From Spirochaeta sp. LUC14_002_19_P3 (GTDB lineage: Bacteria; Spirochaetota; Spirochaetia; DSM-2461): 40,967 bases of DNA. Position numbers and translations under genes: made by a program. Under the pieces are notes generated by a model. It did no database searches. It was not told the DNA's origin and was given only the letters and a program-made list of their open reading frames with translations. Within the stretch, counting starts at the first letter, position 1. Every line of letters starts with the position of its first letter. Shown in pieces: positions 29,588-38,274 of the stretch. The stretch lies in the NCBI GenBank assembly GCA_002084135.1, contig MUIB01000139.1, positions 1 through 40,967 on the forward strand. The letters are read 5' to 3'.

Positions 29588-29638
29588 GTAAATCATTGCT
29601 GTGTAGAAGTAAATGATTTGCACTCTTCCTACACAGCA
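29588..29638. promoter_or_regulatory. Two interleaved inverted repeats upstream of lipoprotein cluster
   Basis: AAATCATT(29590-29597)/AATGATTT(29612-29619) and TGCTGTGTAG(29597-29606)/CTACACAGCA(29629-29638), both perfect. Confidence 0.55.
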
Positions 29639-29851
29639 CCAGCTTATTTAAGGCTTTTCCAGTCTCCATATTTAAACAATACTATATTTTCGGTGTAAGT
29701 GCTAGAAAAAAATATAATTTTTTGTAATTTCGCCTTTTAGAATCAAATAATCCCGGCTGATTTGTCTTCATTTTCTTGTCCTTGCATGATAGAGAATTCT
29801 AATAGCCAAAAAAATTTTTGACAAGTAGCCAGGGTTTGAGAGATACTACCA

Positions 29852-30295
29852 TTACTTTCCTTCCAGGCACTTCTCCAGCGCATGCCAGGCCAGCGCGGCG
29901 CATTTTACCCGCAAAGGGAACTTTACCACCCCGCCGAGAGCGGCCAAATCCCCAAAGGCGTCAAGGCGTTCCGGCGGTGCTTCGCCGCGGAGAACGGCAA
30001 TGAATTCCGCAATGAATTGCCGCGCTTCGGCGGGAGTTTTGCCCGGCAGGCGTTCGCTCAGCAGGGATGCGGATGCCGTGCTTATGGCACAGCCATGCCC
30101 GTCGTGGCGGGCATCGCGGATAGTTCCGTCCGGGTTGAAAATAACTTCGATTTTAATGGAATCGCCGCAAGAGGGATTTTCGTGGAGGGTGCTGTCGTCA
30201 AGGTGGGACAAATCCGTGCGGTTGCGGGGATGCTTGTAATGATCGAGGATAATCTCCATGTAGAGGTTATCGAGGGCGGGGGTGGCGTGGTTCAT
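29852..30295 (-). CDS. sufU: SufU-type Fe-S cluster assembly / sulfur transfer protein
   Basis: 147 aa; LYMEIILDHYKHPRN, NPSCGDSIKIEV, DGHGCAISTASASLLSE; overlaps sufS by 4 nt. Confidence 0.94.
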   Translation of the reverse strand: MNHATPALDNLYMEIILDHYKHPRNRTDLSHLDDSTLHENPSCGDSIKIEVIFNPDGTIRDARHDGHGCAISTASASLLSERLPGKTPAEARQFIAEFIAVLRGEAPPERLDAFGDLAALGGVVKFPLRVKCAALAWHALEKCLEGK

Positions 30296-31527
30296 TTGAA
30301 ATACTCCTTTGCTTTGAGAATAGCATCAATTAGGCGATTTATGTCGCTTAGGGTGTTGTAAGGGGCCAGGGAGGCGCGGGCGGTGGAGGGAATCCCCATG
30401 CACCGCATGGCTGGCTGGGCGCAGTGGTGCCCTGAACGGATGGCGATGCCCTGGGTGTCGAGGAACTGCGCGGCATCATGGCTGTGGACACCTTCAATGT
30501 TAAAGGAAAAAACGCCGCGGCGGCGCTTTGGCTGGGAGGGGCCGTAGAGAGTTATGCCGCTCAGGGAGCTCAGGCGCTGAAAGGCATGGTTTTCCAACTC
30601 TTTTGCCCTGGTTTCCAGGCGCTCCATGCCGGTTTCGGCTATCCAGCCCAGGGCGGCAGCGAGTCCCACTGCGGCGGCGGGATTGGGGGTGCCTGCCTCG
30701 AATTTATAGGGTAGTTCGTTCCAGGTGGAGCGTTCCAGCTTTACGGAGGAAATCATTTCGCCGCCACTCTGCCAGGGGGGCATGCGCTCCAGCCACTTTT
30801 CCCTGCCCCACAGTACCCCGCAGCCCAGCGGGCCATAAATTTTATGAGCGCTGAAGGCAAGAAAATCCGCCCCGCTGGACATAGCCTCCTCCGGCAGATG
30901 CTGCACCGACTGTGCCGCATCCAGCACCAACGGAATATCCCGCTTTTTACACCACTTGGAAACCTCCCTTACCGGATTCACGGTTCCGAAGGCATTGGAA
31001 ACATGGACAAGCGAAACAATTTTCACTCTCTCGCTTCGCCCATCGCGTTCAAGAGTGTCCAAAAAATCCAGGTTGAGAGTGCTATCTTCCAGCACTGGAA
31101 TAAGAACCAGCTCCGCCCCTTTGCGGGCGGCCGCCTGCTGCCAGGGCACGAAGTTGGAATGATGCTCCAGAGTGCTGACAAGAATTATATCCCCTTCTTC
31201 TACAAGAAGTTCGCTAAGCGACCAGGCCAGAAGATTCAGGGCTTCGGTGGTTCCGCGGGTAAATATTACCTCGCGGGGTGTTTCGGCCCGCAGCCAGCGC
31301 TGAACGGTACTCCGTGCATCCTCAAAGGCTGCTGTGGAACGCTCGGCCAGGGAATAAAGGGCACGGTGAACGTTAGCATTGCTGTTCCGGTAGTAATTAT
31401 CCATCGCCGTGAGTACCTGTAGCGGCTTTTGAGTGCTGGCCGCGTTGTCCAGATAGGCCAGATTGGGATAATTCATGAGCAGGGGAAACTGCTCCCTGAT
31501 GCTGTCGTCAATGGGTGCTGTATTCAT
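30292..31527 (-). CDS. sufS: Cysteine desulfurase SufS
   Basis: 411 aa; YLDNAASTQKP, TRGTTEALNLLAWS, SAHKIYGPLGCGVLWG, RSGHHCAQP. Confidence 0.95.
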   Translation of the reverse strand: MNTAPIDDSIREQFPLLMNYPNLAYLDNAASTQKPLQVLTAMDNYYRNSNANVHRALYSLAERSTAAFEDARSTVQRWLRAETPREVIFTRGTTEALNLLAWSLSELLVEEGDIILVSTLEHHSNFVPWQQAAARKGAELVLIPVLEDSTLNLDFLDTLERDGRSERVKIVSLVHVSNAFGTVNPVREVSKWCKKRDIPLVLDAAQSVQHLPEEAMSSGADFLAFSAHKIYGPLGCGVLWGREKWLERMPPWQSGGEMISSVKLERSTWNELPYKFEAGTPNPAAAVGLAAALGWIAETGMERLETRAKELENHAFQRLSSLSGITLYGPSQPKRRRGVFSFNIEGVHSHDAAQFLDTQGIAIRSGHHCAQPAMRCMGIPSTARASLAPYNTLSDINRLIDAILKAKEYFK

Positions 31528-31677
31528 AGTGTTATTCCTTCATCTATAGGGATTTCCAATAGTCTGTACTTCCTCAATGGAAACAGAATTTTTTATTTTT
31601 CAGTTCCTTTTATTGCTAATTATTTTTTTAGGAATTTTTATCCTGAATCGTTTAATTTTTTAGCAATGATACGAATT

Positions 31678-32205
31678 TTATCCAATTCTACGTACCAGGC
31701 GTTTAATTTCATCCTTAAAAGTATCTATAGGCAACAGTCCTGATTTATCCTTTGTGAGCTTGTAGGAAGCATTAGCATTTTTTTCCATACTAACCAAATT
31801 TCCAGCTTTTCCGGTTGTAACATCTGCTTTTGACCACACCCCAAACCTTAATGAAGAAGGAGATACTCCAAGGCATAATAATGCATCATAAGTTCTATGG
31901 TATCTTATATGATTAAATTGAAAATGATTATGAATATCTTCTGTCGCAGTTTTTAATTCAAATTTAATATTCATTATTTTTATATCCCATGGGCTTTGTG
32001 TTGCGTCTTGCCCGCTTTTTGTTTTCGGTAACTCATATTTTATTCCCAATTCACTACACAGCAGGATAATAAAGTCTTGACCAACAGAACCAACCTTTGT
32101 ATTTGATATTATCTTTATCTGTCCAAATAAGGCACCATCCCATTTTGAATCATTGTTATAATTAGAGAGAGCTTTTATAAATAAGTCTCTGTATCTTTCA
32201 AGCAT
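31678..32205 (-). CDS. Putative type II restriction endonuclease (PD-(D/E)XK-like)
   Basis: 175 aa; SPWDIKIMNIKFELKTATED fits D-x(n)-(E)xK; 8-nt overlap with adjacent DNA methyltransferase. Confidence 0.7.
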   Translation of the reverse strand: MLERYRDLFIKALSNYNNDSKWDGALFGQIKIISNTKVGSVGQDFIILLCSELGIKYELPKTKSGQDATQSPWDIKIMNIKFELKTATEDIHNHFQFNHIRYHRTYDALLCLGVSPSSLRFGVWSKADVTTGKAGNLVSMEKNANASYKLTKDKSGLLPIDTFKDEIKRLVRRIG

Positions 32206-33151
32206 CTACGTATCCCATATTTACCATAGCATTTTCTATATGATACATACTGATATGTCTACAATTATGTGTAGCCAAGTTACTATAATTCCTCCAGTCA
32301 ACGGTATATAAATCTTTTTCCACTTGTTTCTTGTCCTTTTTTATTACTATACCATACCCACATACATATTTAACCTTGTCAAAGGTTTTAACTGGTAATG
32401 GAGGCTCTGTATAAAATGTCCTTTGTAAAAAACAATCGGCTTCGGCTAATCTGCGTTGACCGCACAATCTTTCTTTTCTCATGTCTACCGTAAATAAATC
32501 TATCCATTCCTTGCACGTTTGTCTTTCTTTCTTTCTATTTTCACCCTTCCCCCATACTTGCCATAAGGCATTTACCTTAACATTTTTTCCATTAGGATTT
32601 AAAAAAGTATTATCTGGTAAATATTCTGAATATAGTAGTTTCATCCCTTTCACGCGATGTTTAGGGCTTCCTTTTCCATCGCTCTGAAAAGACATGGGCA
32701 ATATAAACCCCACGTATTCCGAGAATTGGGCAGCTTTGTTTAAAAATGAAAGAGCTAGCCAACCCCTATACCCAAAAGGAGGGTTCCCAATAACAATATA
32801 TTTTTTCTTTTTGATATGATTCCATGATAAAAAGTCTTCTTGAATAATCCCTTCTTTATAGGGAATTATATCAATACCTATTCTTTTGTCTTTAGGGAGT
32901 CTATCATAAAAAGCACACATTCCAGCAGATGGTTCTATAAAATGGAAATCATTAATATTGGTTTTTCCATCTTTTTCTACGATGTTTAGCAAAGATGAAT
33001 ATAAATATGCCGCTATATCAGGGTTTGTATAGAATTGATCTAATCCTGCCTTTTCCACATTAACCCATGATGGAACGTAAGAATTGTTTTTCCATTTGTC
33101 ATTTCTTACCTGTATATATGATTCAGGAAACCAATCAACCCCATTACACAT
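32198..33151 (-). CDS. DNA methyltransferase (N6-adenine type predicted)
   Basis: 317 aa; motif X-like LDQFYTNPDIAAYL, motif I FIEPSAGMCAF, motif IV NPPFG. Confidence 0.82.
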   Translation of the reverse strand: MCNGVDWFPESYIQVRNDKWKNNSYVPSWVNVEKAGLDQFYTNPDIAAYLYSSLLNIVEKDGKTNINDFHFIEPSAGMCAFYDRLPKDKRIGIDIIPYKEGIIQEDFLSWNHIKKKKYIVIGNPPFGYRGWLALSFLNKAAQFSEYVGFILPMSFQSDGKGSPKHRVKGMKLLYSEYLPDNTFLNPNGKNVKVNALWQVWGKGENRKKERQTCKEWIDLFTVDMRKERLCGQRRLAEADCFLQRTFYTEPPLPVKTFDKVKYVCGYGIVIKKDKKQVEKDLYTVDWRNYSNLATHNCRHISMYHIENAMVNMGYVDA

Positions 33152-33305
33152 AATGCCTCCCCTTCATCCTCTTAATAGTATCAAAGAATGTTTCCTTTTC
33201 ATCGCTATTGTTATACACATAGCTTATTTCTGCAACATATAAACGGCTTTCTCCCAAATGAATTGTGTTTTTTATGCGTTCTTGCAGAATTAGCAGGTCT
33301 TCATT
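33144..33305 (-). CDS. Small ORF (53 aa) overlapping the methyltransferase start
   Basis: My own translation of the minus strand: MKDLLILQERIKNTIHLGESRLYVAEISYVYNNSDEKETFFDTIKRMKGRHYV*; stop overlaps MTase ATG (CATTATGTGTAA). Below the 60-aa cut-off of the supplied track. Confidence 0.5.
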   Translation of the reverse strand, partial: NEDLLILQERIKNTIHLGESRLYVAEISYVYNNSDEKETFFDTIKRMKGRHYV

Positions 33306-33346
33306 CATAATTGTTTATACCTCAAACACCGCGGGCGGTATACCCC

Positions 33347-33679
33347 CTAAGCGTAATCCGGCAGCTCAAGCCATATTTCTTCCCCGCGCTGCTCCACGGC
33401 GAAGGACTGAACATCTTCCGTTGCGGGCAGGCCCCTCACTTCGCCGCTTCGGCAGTCGAAGGAGGAGCCGTGTTTTTCGCAGTATACCCGGCCATCCCAC
33501 ACCTCTCCCTCCGAGAGTTTTGAATATTCGTGGGAGCAGGTATCGTCCAGGGCTCCCCAGCCGCCGGGGAGTTTGAAGAGAACGATGTCATAGCCTTCCG
33601 CCTCCACTGCCAGGGATAGGCTATCCGCTGGAAGGGAGGCAAAATCAGCCGTATCCGCGGCCTTTACCCATCGGCCCAT
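33347..33679 (-). CDS. Rieske-type [2Fe-2S] ferredoxin, Suf-associated
   Basis: 110 aa; CSH...CEKHGSSFD (CxH-x17-CxxH); overlaps sufD by 16 nt. Confidence 0.88.
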   Translation of the reverse strand: MGRWVKAADTADFASLPADSLSLAVEAEGYDIVLFKLPGGWGALDDTCSHEYSKLSEGEVWDGRVYCEKHGSSFDCRSGEVRGLPATEDVQSFAVEQRGEEIWLELPDYA

Positions 33680-34941
33680 ACAGTGCCCGCTTTGAGAGCC
33701 AATTCAAGATCGGTATGAAGCAGTTCGGCGGCATGGCCGCGCAGGTTTTTCAGCGTTTCGGCAAGAAAGCCCTCGGTAAGTGCCCTTTCGGCCTCCACGG
33801 GGGGAAAGCCCCGGCTCTGGAGGTAGAAGAGCTGAGCACTGTCCAGCTTGCCGCTGGTGGAACCATGGCTGCATTTCACATCGTCGGTAAGAATGTTGAG
33901 CTGGGGCAGGGAGTCCGCACGGGCACCATCGCCAAGGAGCAGGTTGTTGTTGGTAAGGTAGGCATCCGTTTTCGCGGCATCGTGCTGCACCTGAATTAAG
34001 CCCTGATACACACTCCAGCCTCCGGGATAAACCGCCCCCTTGTAGAGGGCATCCGACACCGCCCTGGGTGCCCGGTGATCCTGAAGAGTGCCAATGTCTA
34101 TGTGCTGATCTTTTCCCGCCAGGTACAGGCCGTTGAGCCGGATTTCAGAGCCTTCGCCGTCGAGTATGGCGGAGGTGTGCGTCTTTACCAGCGATGAGCC
34201 GGTATGGGACTCCATAAAGAGGACAAGGGCATCCCGCTCGGCCTGAAAAAGGTTGTTCAAAAAGAATATCATCTCCCCTTTCAGCTTTTGTCTTAAGGTA
34301 ACCCGCAACTTGCTGTTCGCTTCGGCGGTGCCGGTTATGCCGGCGTTTACAACCGGCCGCTGCCCCTGAAGAGAAGCCTCTGAAGCATGCAGAGACCAGA
34401 TTATTTCCGCTTCGCTGCCGCCGCCGGCCTCAATGTGAACATGGGGCGCACTGAACAGATTTTTTCCATCGGCGGAGAGTGTTTCCTCGATAAGAATCGG
34501 CTTGTTCAGACATGCCCCTTTCGGTATTTGTACAATGGCAGCGCCGGGCGTGTTCCGCCAGTGCCATGCCTGTACCCTATCGGGATTATGGAAAAGATGG
34601 TTTTCCAATGCCTCCAAACCAGCGGGAAAATTTTCCGCGCTCTCCCAGAATGCCTTCACCCCGGTGGCGCGGGCCTCTTCGGAAACATATATACTCTGGG
34701 GGCATCCCGCCGAAGTGATAATGCGGACAAAGCAAGTTTCGGCATCCTGTGCCCCGGCAGGGGATAATTTGGACGCATCGATAAGGGAAGTGCCGGGAGG
34801 GGGTGAAGCCGCAGCGGCATCCAGTGTGCCCTTAGGGAGCAGCCGCTCCAGATGGGTGCGCCGCCAGGCTTCATTATCGGGGCCGGGCCATGGAAGGCTA
34901 TCGAACAGTTTGGCCGCTTTGGCCGACAGGTTATTCTTCAT
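33664..34941 (-). CDS. sufD: Fe-S cluster assembly protein SufD
   Basis: 425 aa; C-terminal DDVKCSHGSTSGKLDSAQLFYLQSRG; between sufB and Rieske gene. Confidence 0.94.
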   Translation of the reverse strand: MKNNLSAKAAKLFDSLPWPGPDNEAWRRTHLERLLPKGTLDAAAASPPPGTSLIDASKLSPAGAQDAETCFVRIITSAGCPQSIYVSEEARATGVKAFWESAENFPAGLEALENHLFHNPDRVQAWHWRNTPGAAIVQIPKGACLNKPILIEETLSADGKNLFSAPHVHIEAGGGSEAEIIWSLHASEASLQGQRPVVNAGITGTAEANSKLRVTLRQKLKGEMIFFLNNLFQAERDALVLFMESHTGSSLVKTHTSAILDGEGSEIRLNGLYLAGKDQHIDIGTLQDHRAPRAVSDALYKGAVYPGGWSVYQGLIQVQHDAAKTDAYLTNNNLLLGDGARADSLPQLNILTDDVKCSHGSTSGKLDSAQLFYLQSRGFPPVEAERALTEGFLAETLKNLRGHAAELLHTDLELALKAGTVWADG

Positions 34942-36347
34942 TATCCAACACTCCCTTCCATCTCCAGCTCAATCAGACGGTTCAGTTCCACCGCATACTC
35001 CATGGGGAGCTGCTTCACCAGGGGATCCAGAAAGCCGTTGACTATCATCATAGAGGCCTCCTCCTCGGTGAGCCCCCGCGACATGAGATAAAACAGCTGA
35101 TCCTCGCTGATGCGGCTTACCCGCGCTTCGTGCTCCATAGACACGTCGTCGGATTCTATTTCCATATACGGATACGTTTTGCTCTTGGAGTCGCGGTCGA
35201 GAATCAAGGCATCGCAAACAACGTGGCTCTTTACGTTCTTCAAATTTTCGGCTATTTTGACCAACCCGCGGTAGGTGGCGGTGCCGCCATCTTTGCTGAT
35301 GGACTTGGAGGTGATAACGCTGGAGGTGTTGGAAGCGGTATGAACCATTTTGCCGCCGGTATCCTGATCCTGCCCCTTGCCCCCGAAGGCGATGGAGAGG
35401 ACTTCGCCGTGGGCACCTTCACCCATGAGATACACCGCCGGGTACTTCATGGTGCGCTTGGAACCGATATTGCCGTCTACCCACTCCACGGTGGCGCCTT
35501 CTTTGGCTACGGCGCGCTTGGTTACAAGATTGTACACATCTCCCGACCAGTTCTGAATTGTGGAGTAGCGCACCCTGGCTCCCTTTTCGGCGACAATTTC
35601 AACCACGGCACTGTGCAGGGAATCGGTGGTGTAAACCGGTGCGGTACAGCCTTCAATGTAGTGCACAAAGCTGTTCTCATCGGCAATAATAAGCGTTCGC
35701 TCAAACTGACCGAAATTCTCCGAGTTGATGCGGAAATAGGCCTGGAGCGGAATTTCCACCCTAATGTTGGGCGGAACATAAATAAAACTCCCCCCCGACC
35801 ACACCGCCGTGTTCAGCGCGGCGAATTTATTGTCGTTAAAGGGAATAATGGTGCCGAAATACTTTCGCACAATATCGGGATGCTTTGCCACGGCCTGCTC
35901 AGGGCTTAAAAACAGCACGCCCTGTTTTTCCAGTTCTTCTTTAATAGAATGATACACCACTTCGGAATCGTACTGAGCGCCTACCCCGGCCAGGAAATTC
36001 TTCTCCGCTTCGGGCAGCCCCAGCCTGTCGTAGGTGGCCAGTATGTCTTCTGGCAGGTCTTTCCAGGATTTTACGGCCTGATTGGCTGGTTTGGCGTAGT
36101 AGTAAATGTTATCGAAATCAATGTCGCCTATTTCAGCACCCCAGGCGGGCATGGGCTTGCGCTGGAAGGCTTTCAGACCGCGCAGGCGGTATTCCAGCAT
36201 CCATTCCGGTTCATTCTTCTGGGCACTGATGGCCCGCACGATATCTTCACTCAAGCCCTTGTCCGGTTTGAAGACGGACTTGTCGGGAAAGGAAAACCCG
36301 TATTTGTAATCCGATAATCCGGCTACGGGTGCTTCTGCCTGATTCAT
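34941..36347 (-). CDS. sufB: Fe-S cluster assembly protein SufB
   Basis: 468 aa; [68 protein letters not shown]. Confidence 0.97.
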   Translation of the reverse strand: MNQAEAPVAGLSDYKYGFSFPDKSVFKPDKGLSEDIVRAISAQKNEPEWMLEYRLRGLKAFQRKPMPAWGAEIGDIDFDNIYYYAKPANQAVKSWKDLPEDILATYDRLGLPEAEKNFLAGVGAQYDSEVVYHSIKEELEKQGVLFLSPEQAVAKHPDIVRKYFGTIIPFNDNKFAALNTAVWSGGSFIYVPPNIRVEIPLQAYFRINSENFGQFERTLIIADENSFVHYIEGCTAPVYTTDSLHSAVVEIVAEKGARVRYSTIQNWSGDVYNLVTKRAVAKEGATVEWVDGNIGSKRTMKYPAVYLMGEGAHGEVLSIAFGGKGQDQDTGGKMVHTASNTSSVITSKSISKDGGTATYRGLVKIAENLKNVKSHVVCDALILDRDSKSKTYPYMEIESDDVSMEHEARVSRISEDQLFYLMSRGLTEEEASMMIVNGFLDPLVKQLPMEYAVELNRLIELEMEGSVG

Positions 36348-37090
36348 TTCTTCATCTCCTTCACCCAGTCGTAGCCCCGCGCTTCAAGCTCGTTCACAAT
36401 ATCCGGCCCGCCGGAAAGCACAATGTGCCCCTCTACCATAACATGCACCTTATCGGGCTTCACATAATCCAGTATGCGCTGGTAGTGGGTAATAACCAGA
36501 GAGCCGAATTTTCCGCCTCTCAGCTTGTTCACCCCCTTGGCCACAATCCGCAGCGCGTCTATGTCCAGCCCGGAATCCGTTTCGTCCAGAACCGCGAAGT
36601 TTGGATTGAGCATTAGCATCTGAAGAATTTCCATCCGCTTCTTTTCGCCCCCGGAAAATCCCTCGTTCAGATAGCGGTTAATAAAACCCTGATCCATTCC
36701 CATAAAGTCCATGGCACTACGCAGCTCTGTAATGTAACCGCTCACATTGAATTTCCCTTCCTCGCCCCGGCGCAGTTCCACCGCCCGCTTCAGGAATTTC
36801 CCTACCGTAATACCGGGCACTTCCACCGGATACTGAAAGGCCAGAAAGAAGCCGGCCCGCGCCCGCTCATGGGCCTCCAGCTCGGTTAAATCCACATTGC
36901 CCATTGCAATGGTACCCGCTGTCATCTCATACTGCGGATGTCCGGCCAGCACATTCGCCAGCGTACTCTTGCCTGATCCATTCGGCCCCATCAGCGCATG
37001 CACCTCGCCGCTGGGCACTTCTAAACTAATCCCTTTCAAAATCTCCTTGTCCGGCAGCCCGGCCTTGAGATTGGTAATTTTCAGATTCAC
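36344..37090 (-). CDS. sufC: Fe-S cluster assembly ATPase SufC
   Basis: 248 aa ABC ATPase; [44 protein letters not shown]. Confidence 0.97.
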   Translation of the reverse strand: MNLKITNLKAGLPDKEILKGISLEVPSGEVHALMGPNGSGKSTLANVLAGHPQYEMTAGTIAMGNVDLTELEAHERARAGFFLAFQYPVEVPGITVGKFLKRAVELRRGEEGKFNVSGYITELRSAMDFMGMDQGFINRYLNEGFSGGEKKRMEILQMLMLNPNFAVLDETDSGLDIDALRIVAKGVNKLRGGKFGSLVITHYQRILDYVKPDKVHVMVEGHIVLSGGPDIVNELEARGYDWVKEMKK

Positions 37091-37110
37091 TTCTATTCTC
37101 CTTAAATGCG

Positions 37111-37155
37111 ACTATTATGGTAGTATAAGATAAAGGCACTGCGATTTTTTGTCAA
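37111..37155 (-). promoter_or_regulatory. Putative sufC promoter with Rrf2-type operator
   Basis: Minus strand TTGACA (37150-37155)-N17-TATCTT (37127-37132) followed by ATACTACCATAATAGTCG; matches the rrf2 upstream unit. Confidence 0.75.
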
Positions 37156-37181
37156 GGCTCGTGTCTTGCGGGCACAATAAA

Positions 37182-37197
37182 CCTTTTAGAGGTGCCC
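37182..37197. repeat. Possible terminal remnant of the MITE-like repeat
   Basis: CCTTTTAGAGGTGCCC matches the right end of the repeat; a GGGCAC at 37170-37175 faces it. Confidence 0.4.
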
Positions 37198-37229
37198 TTT
37201 AGCAACTGGCCTGCTGCGCCCGGCGCCAG

Positions 37230-37397
37230 CGCGTAAGGGATGCGCAAGGTGCAAAGCAGCCTGTCCAGCCGTTTCAGGGGGCAGTGATTCTATACTGCGG
37301 CAAATATATCTTAAGCGTTTACTGGCTGGACAGGCCGGAGCGTTAGCGGAGCCTGGAGCAGCCCGGCCCGGCCGCTGAAAGCGGGCGGGTTACGCCC
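37230..37397 (-). repeat. GC-rich structured intergenic element, copy B
   Basis: Minus strand begins GGGCGTAACCCGCC and ends GCGCATCCCTTACGC, paralleling copy A; internal perfect 12-bp inverted repeat GCCTGTCCAGCC (37259-37270)/GGCTGGACAGGC (37324-37335). Confidence 0.65.
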
Positions 37398-37448
37398 AAA
37401 GGTATAAACTCCAGGGAAAATACTCTCTTCCCTTTAGCGTTTCACGTC

Positions 37449-37754
37449 CTATATCGGATAGCCCATGAGCAGGCGGGCGTTTTCGCTCATCATGTCCTGG
37501 CTCCACGGGGGATACCAGACAAGGTTCACCCGGACGGCTTCCACATCGGTTTGAGTTTTTACTTGATGCTCAATATCCGAGGCTATCATATCGCTCATGG
37601 GGCAGCCGGGGTAGGTGAGGGTAAAGTCCACTTCGGCAATGTTGTCTTCATTTACCTGCGCCCGGTAAACGAGTCCCAAATCCACAATGTTCATGTTCAG
37701 TTCCGGGTCTATCACGTCGTAAAGGGCGTCTTTTACATCTTGATCGCTGGCCAT
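37449..37754 (-). CDS. sufT: MIP18/DUF59-family Fe-S assembly factor (SufT-like)
   Basis: 101 aa; VIDPELNMNIVDLGLVY...LTYPGCPMSDMIASDIE...VNLVWYPPWSQDMMSE. Confidence 0.88.
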   Translation of the reverse strand: MASDQDVKDALYDVIDPELNMNIVDLGLVYRAQVNEDNIAEVDFTLTYPGCPMSDMIASDIEHQVKTQTDVEAVRVNLVWYPPWSQDMMSENARLLMGYPI

Positions 37755-38186
37755 TTATATTCCTTCTATGAATTTAACTTCTGGCTGAGTAATTTCAGCC
37801 AGTGTGGTGTTCTCCACGAAGTGTATCCATTTGTTCTGAAACACTTCGATAATCGGTTTTATCGTACAGCCGCAGTTCTCCTGCACGCAGTTTCCGTCTT
37901 CGCTAAGGCAGTCTGCGATGCGTTCGGTGCCTCGTACGGCTTGAATAACACGCCCAAGGTTCACGTCGGCGGGACTGAGTGCCAGGCTGTAGCCGCCTTG
38001 AGAGCCTTTCAAGGAGTTAAGAATTCCGTCAGCACCAAGTTTTTGCAGTATCCGCGCCAGGAGCTTGTAGGGTATGAGGTAGCGATCCGATAGCTCCCGT
38101 GCGGAAAGAATTTCATCCGCCGCAAGACGGCTTAACTCCACGAGAGCGATGAGCGCGTATTCAATGTCCTTGTTAAAGCGGAACAT
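37755..38186 (-). CDS. Rrf2-family transcriptional regulator (IscR/SufR-like, Cys-containing)
   Basis: 143 aa; N-terminal winged HTH (YALIALVELSRLAADEILSARELSDRYLIPYKLLARILQKL), Cys cluster CLSEDGNCVQENCGC. Confidence 0.92.
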   Translation of the reverse strand: MFRFNKDIEYALIALVELSRLAADEILSARELSDRYLIPYKLLARILQKLGADGILNSLKGSQGGYSLALSPADVNLGRVIQAVRGTERIADCLSEDGNCVQENCGCTIKPIIEVFQNKWIHFVENTTLAEITQPEVKFIEGI

Positions 38187-38201
38187 TTGGTACCTTATAC
38201 G

Positions 38202-38247
38202 ACTATTATGATAGTATTAAAATAGCTGGGGGTGAATTTTTTGTCAA
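38202..38247 (-). promoter_or_regulatory. Putative rrf2-sufT promoter with operator
   Basis: Minus strand TTGACA (38242-38247)-N17-TATTTT (38219-38224) followed by ATACTATCATAATAGTCG; ACTAT-N4-ATAGT inverted repeat at 38202-38215. Confidence 0.78.
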
Positions 38248-38274
38248 GGGATGGATATGATTCTGCCTTCGCTC

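Noticed and set aside
34890-35909. 339-aa plus-strand ORF
   Set aside because: Antisense to sufB, which is unambiguous.
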